A stretch of DNA of 64,000 bases from CAZNXJ01 sp964577115 (GTDB lineage Bacteria; Planctomycetota; Planctomycetia; Pirellulales; Pirellulaceae). The notes below the pieces were generated by a model that searched no databases, was not told the origin of the DNA, and saw only the letters and a program-made list of their open reading frames with translations. Made by a program: the position numbers and the translations under genes. The DNA is taken from contig CAZNXJ010000006.1 in assembly GCA_964577115.1 (NCBI GenBank), positions 1-64,000 on the forward strand, given 5' to 3'. Below, in pieces: positions 63,136 through 64,000 of this stretch; positions within the stretch are counted from its first letter, which is position 1, and each line of letters starts with the position of its first letter.

Positions 63136-64000
63136 TTGAGCGATCCTCAGAAGGCGCCGTCCTCCCGAATCGCGGCTGATTCCGAGCTGGCCTCGGCCAG
63201 CGAGCCCAAGAATGGTGCGGCGCGGCGGAAAGCCGACGCGCAGTCGATGGCGTCCAGGCAGCGGGATATTTCGGTCAGCGAGTTCTTCACAAAGAACAAG
63301 CACCTGCTCGGCTTCGACAACCCGCGCAAGGCGCTGCTCACGACGGTCAAGGAAGCCGTCGATAACTCGCTGGATGCCTGCGAAGAAGCGGGGATTTTGC
63401 CGGAGCTGTGGGTGGAACTGACGCAGACGAAACCGAACCGGTTCCGCGTCGCCATCCAGGACAATGGGCCCGGCATTGTCAAGAAGCAGATTCCGCTGAT
63501 CTTCGGCAAGCTGCTATACGGTTCGAAGTTCCACCGGCTCCGCATGAGCCGCGGGCAGCAGGGGATCGGTATCAGCGCGGCCGGCATGAATGGGTGGATG
63601 ACGACGGGCACCCCGGTCAAGATCATCTCCAAAACCGCCGCGCGCAAGCCGGCTCATTACTTCGAAATCCAGATCAACACGCAGCGCAACCAGCCGGAGA
63701 TCAAAAACGGCGGCGGCGAGGGCGTTGACATTCCGCCGGGTGAGAAGGGGCTGAAGTACCTCGAGGAGCACGGCATCGACTGGGTTTCGCACTATGAACC
63801 CGAGCAAGAAGGTCAGCCGCCGAAGGAAGTGATAAGCGGCACGCGCGTGACGATCGAGCTGGCGGCGAAGTACCAGCGCGGCCGCGGCAGCGTCGATGAA
63901 TATCTCGAGCAGACCGCGATCGCCAACCCGCACGTGACGCTGCACTACAAGGACCCAGAAGGCAACGTCCGCGTCTATCGCCGCTCGACGGATCGCCTTC
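63136..64000 (+). CDS. top6B: DNA topoisomerase VI subunit B (partial, C-terminus beyond window)
   Basis: Starts at TTG 63136, with GGAG (63123-63126) nine bases before it and an in-frame stop at 63121; ATG 63247 is the alternative. 288 codons visible. GHKL ATPase motifs: KEAVDNSLDACEEAG (71-85), QDNGPGI (107-113) and RGQQGIGISAAG (138-149) match topoisomerase VI B, including the LLYGSKFHRLRMSRGQQG loop. Topoisomerase VI relaxes and decatenates DNA with subunit A, which should lie beyond the window. Known mainly from archaea and plants, with scattered bacteria including planctomycetes. Confidence 0.94.
   Translation, partial: MSDPQKAPSSRIAADSELASASEPKNGAARRKADAQSMASRQRDISVSEFFTKNKHLLGFDNPRKALLTTVKEAVDNSLDACEEAGILPELWVELTQTKPNRFRVAIQDNGPGIVKKQIPLIFGKLLYGSKFHRLRMSRGQQGIGISAAGMNGWMTTGTPVKIISKTAARKPAHYFEIQINTQRNQPEIKNGGGEGVDIPPGEKGLKYLEEHGIDWVSHYEPEQEGQPPKEVISGTRVTIELAAKYQRGRGSVDEYLEQTAIANPHVTLHYKDPEGNVRVYRRSTDRL

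Noticed and set aside
1..64000. CRISPR arrays, transposases, integrases, prophage genes
   Set aside because: No regularly spaced repeats, transposase motifs or phage structural genes were seen.

Overview
The window (roughly 64% G+C by eye) comes from a member of the Planctomycetota, most likely a Pirellulales-type lineage. The markers are planctomycete-type cytochrome c/WD40 and DUF1549-DUF1553 proteins, three extracytoplasmic-function (ECF) sigma-factor units (two paired with Ser/Thr kinases), a PEP-CTERM protein, PQQ/NHL/WD40 secreted beta-propellers, a VWA-ExbB-ExbD-ExbD envelope operon and a DNA topoisomerase VI B subunit. No rRNA, tRNA, CRISPR array, IS element or prophage was recognised, so this looks like ordinary chromosome rather than an island. 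The assignment rests on gene families, not on a marker tree.

Layout. 1-2148 (minus): ECF sigma factor followed by a membrane Ser/Thr kinase that runs off the left edge. 2545-9397 (plus): cytochrome/WD40 protein, large DUF1549/DUF1553 cytochrome protein, ABC ATPase and ABC-2 permease. 9588-10307: PEP-CTERM protein and terminator. 10462-12743 (minus): second sigma/kinase pair with an ATGA overlap. 12854-18541 (plus): third ECF sigma followed by a 1705-residue macroglobulin-like protein with an anti-sigma-like N-terminus. 18695-20676: BtaA and BtaB, predicted to make betaine lipid. 20646-29129 (minus): long run of sialidase-like protein, TIM-barrel isomerase, D-threonine-aldolase-like enzyme, TctA/TctB/TctC transporter, sirtuin and D-2-hydroxyacid dehydrogenase. 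29256-32613: peroxiredoxin and a long membrane pyrophosphatase around a shared terminator. 32614-33277: noncoding but rich in perfect hairpins.

33278-44756: secreted PQQ-propeller, glycine-rich protein, coiled-coil protein, stand-alone GroES, squalene-cyclase-repeat protein, WD40 protein with an acidic tail, RicT-like PSP1 protein, Minf_1886-like protein, a 50-residue membrane protein, secreted Gfo/Idh/MocA protein, NHL protein and HTH regulator. 44757-45174: noncoding, with a potential three-way-junction RNA fold. 45175-50609: short GT2, GT4, asparagine synthetase B and GlgC. 50642-54476 (minus): small membrane proteins with miaB, fmt and def. 54741-61058 (plus): VWA-TPR-ExbB-ExbD-ExbD-TPR operon behind a good sigma-70-like promoter. 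61059-64000: REP-like palindrome, two small secreted Tyr/Pro-rich proteins, and the start of topoisomerase VI subunit B.

Themes. Much of the window is about the cell envelope and sensing it: sigma/kinase pairs, an anti-sigma-like macroglobulin protein, energised ExbB/ExbD motors, betaine lipid synthesis and many exported propellers. No single undescribed system is proven. The best candidates are the anti-sigma/macroglobulin fusion, the VWA-ExbBD operon, the enlarged pyrophosphatase and the unexplained structured noncoding segments.
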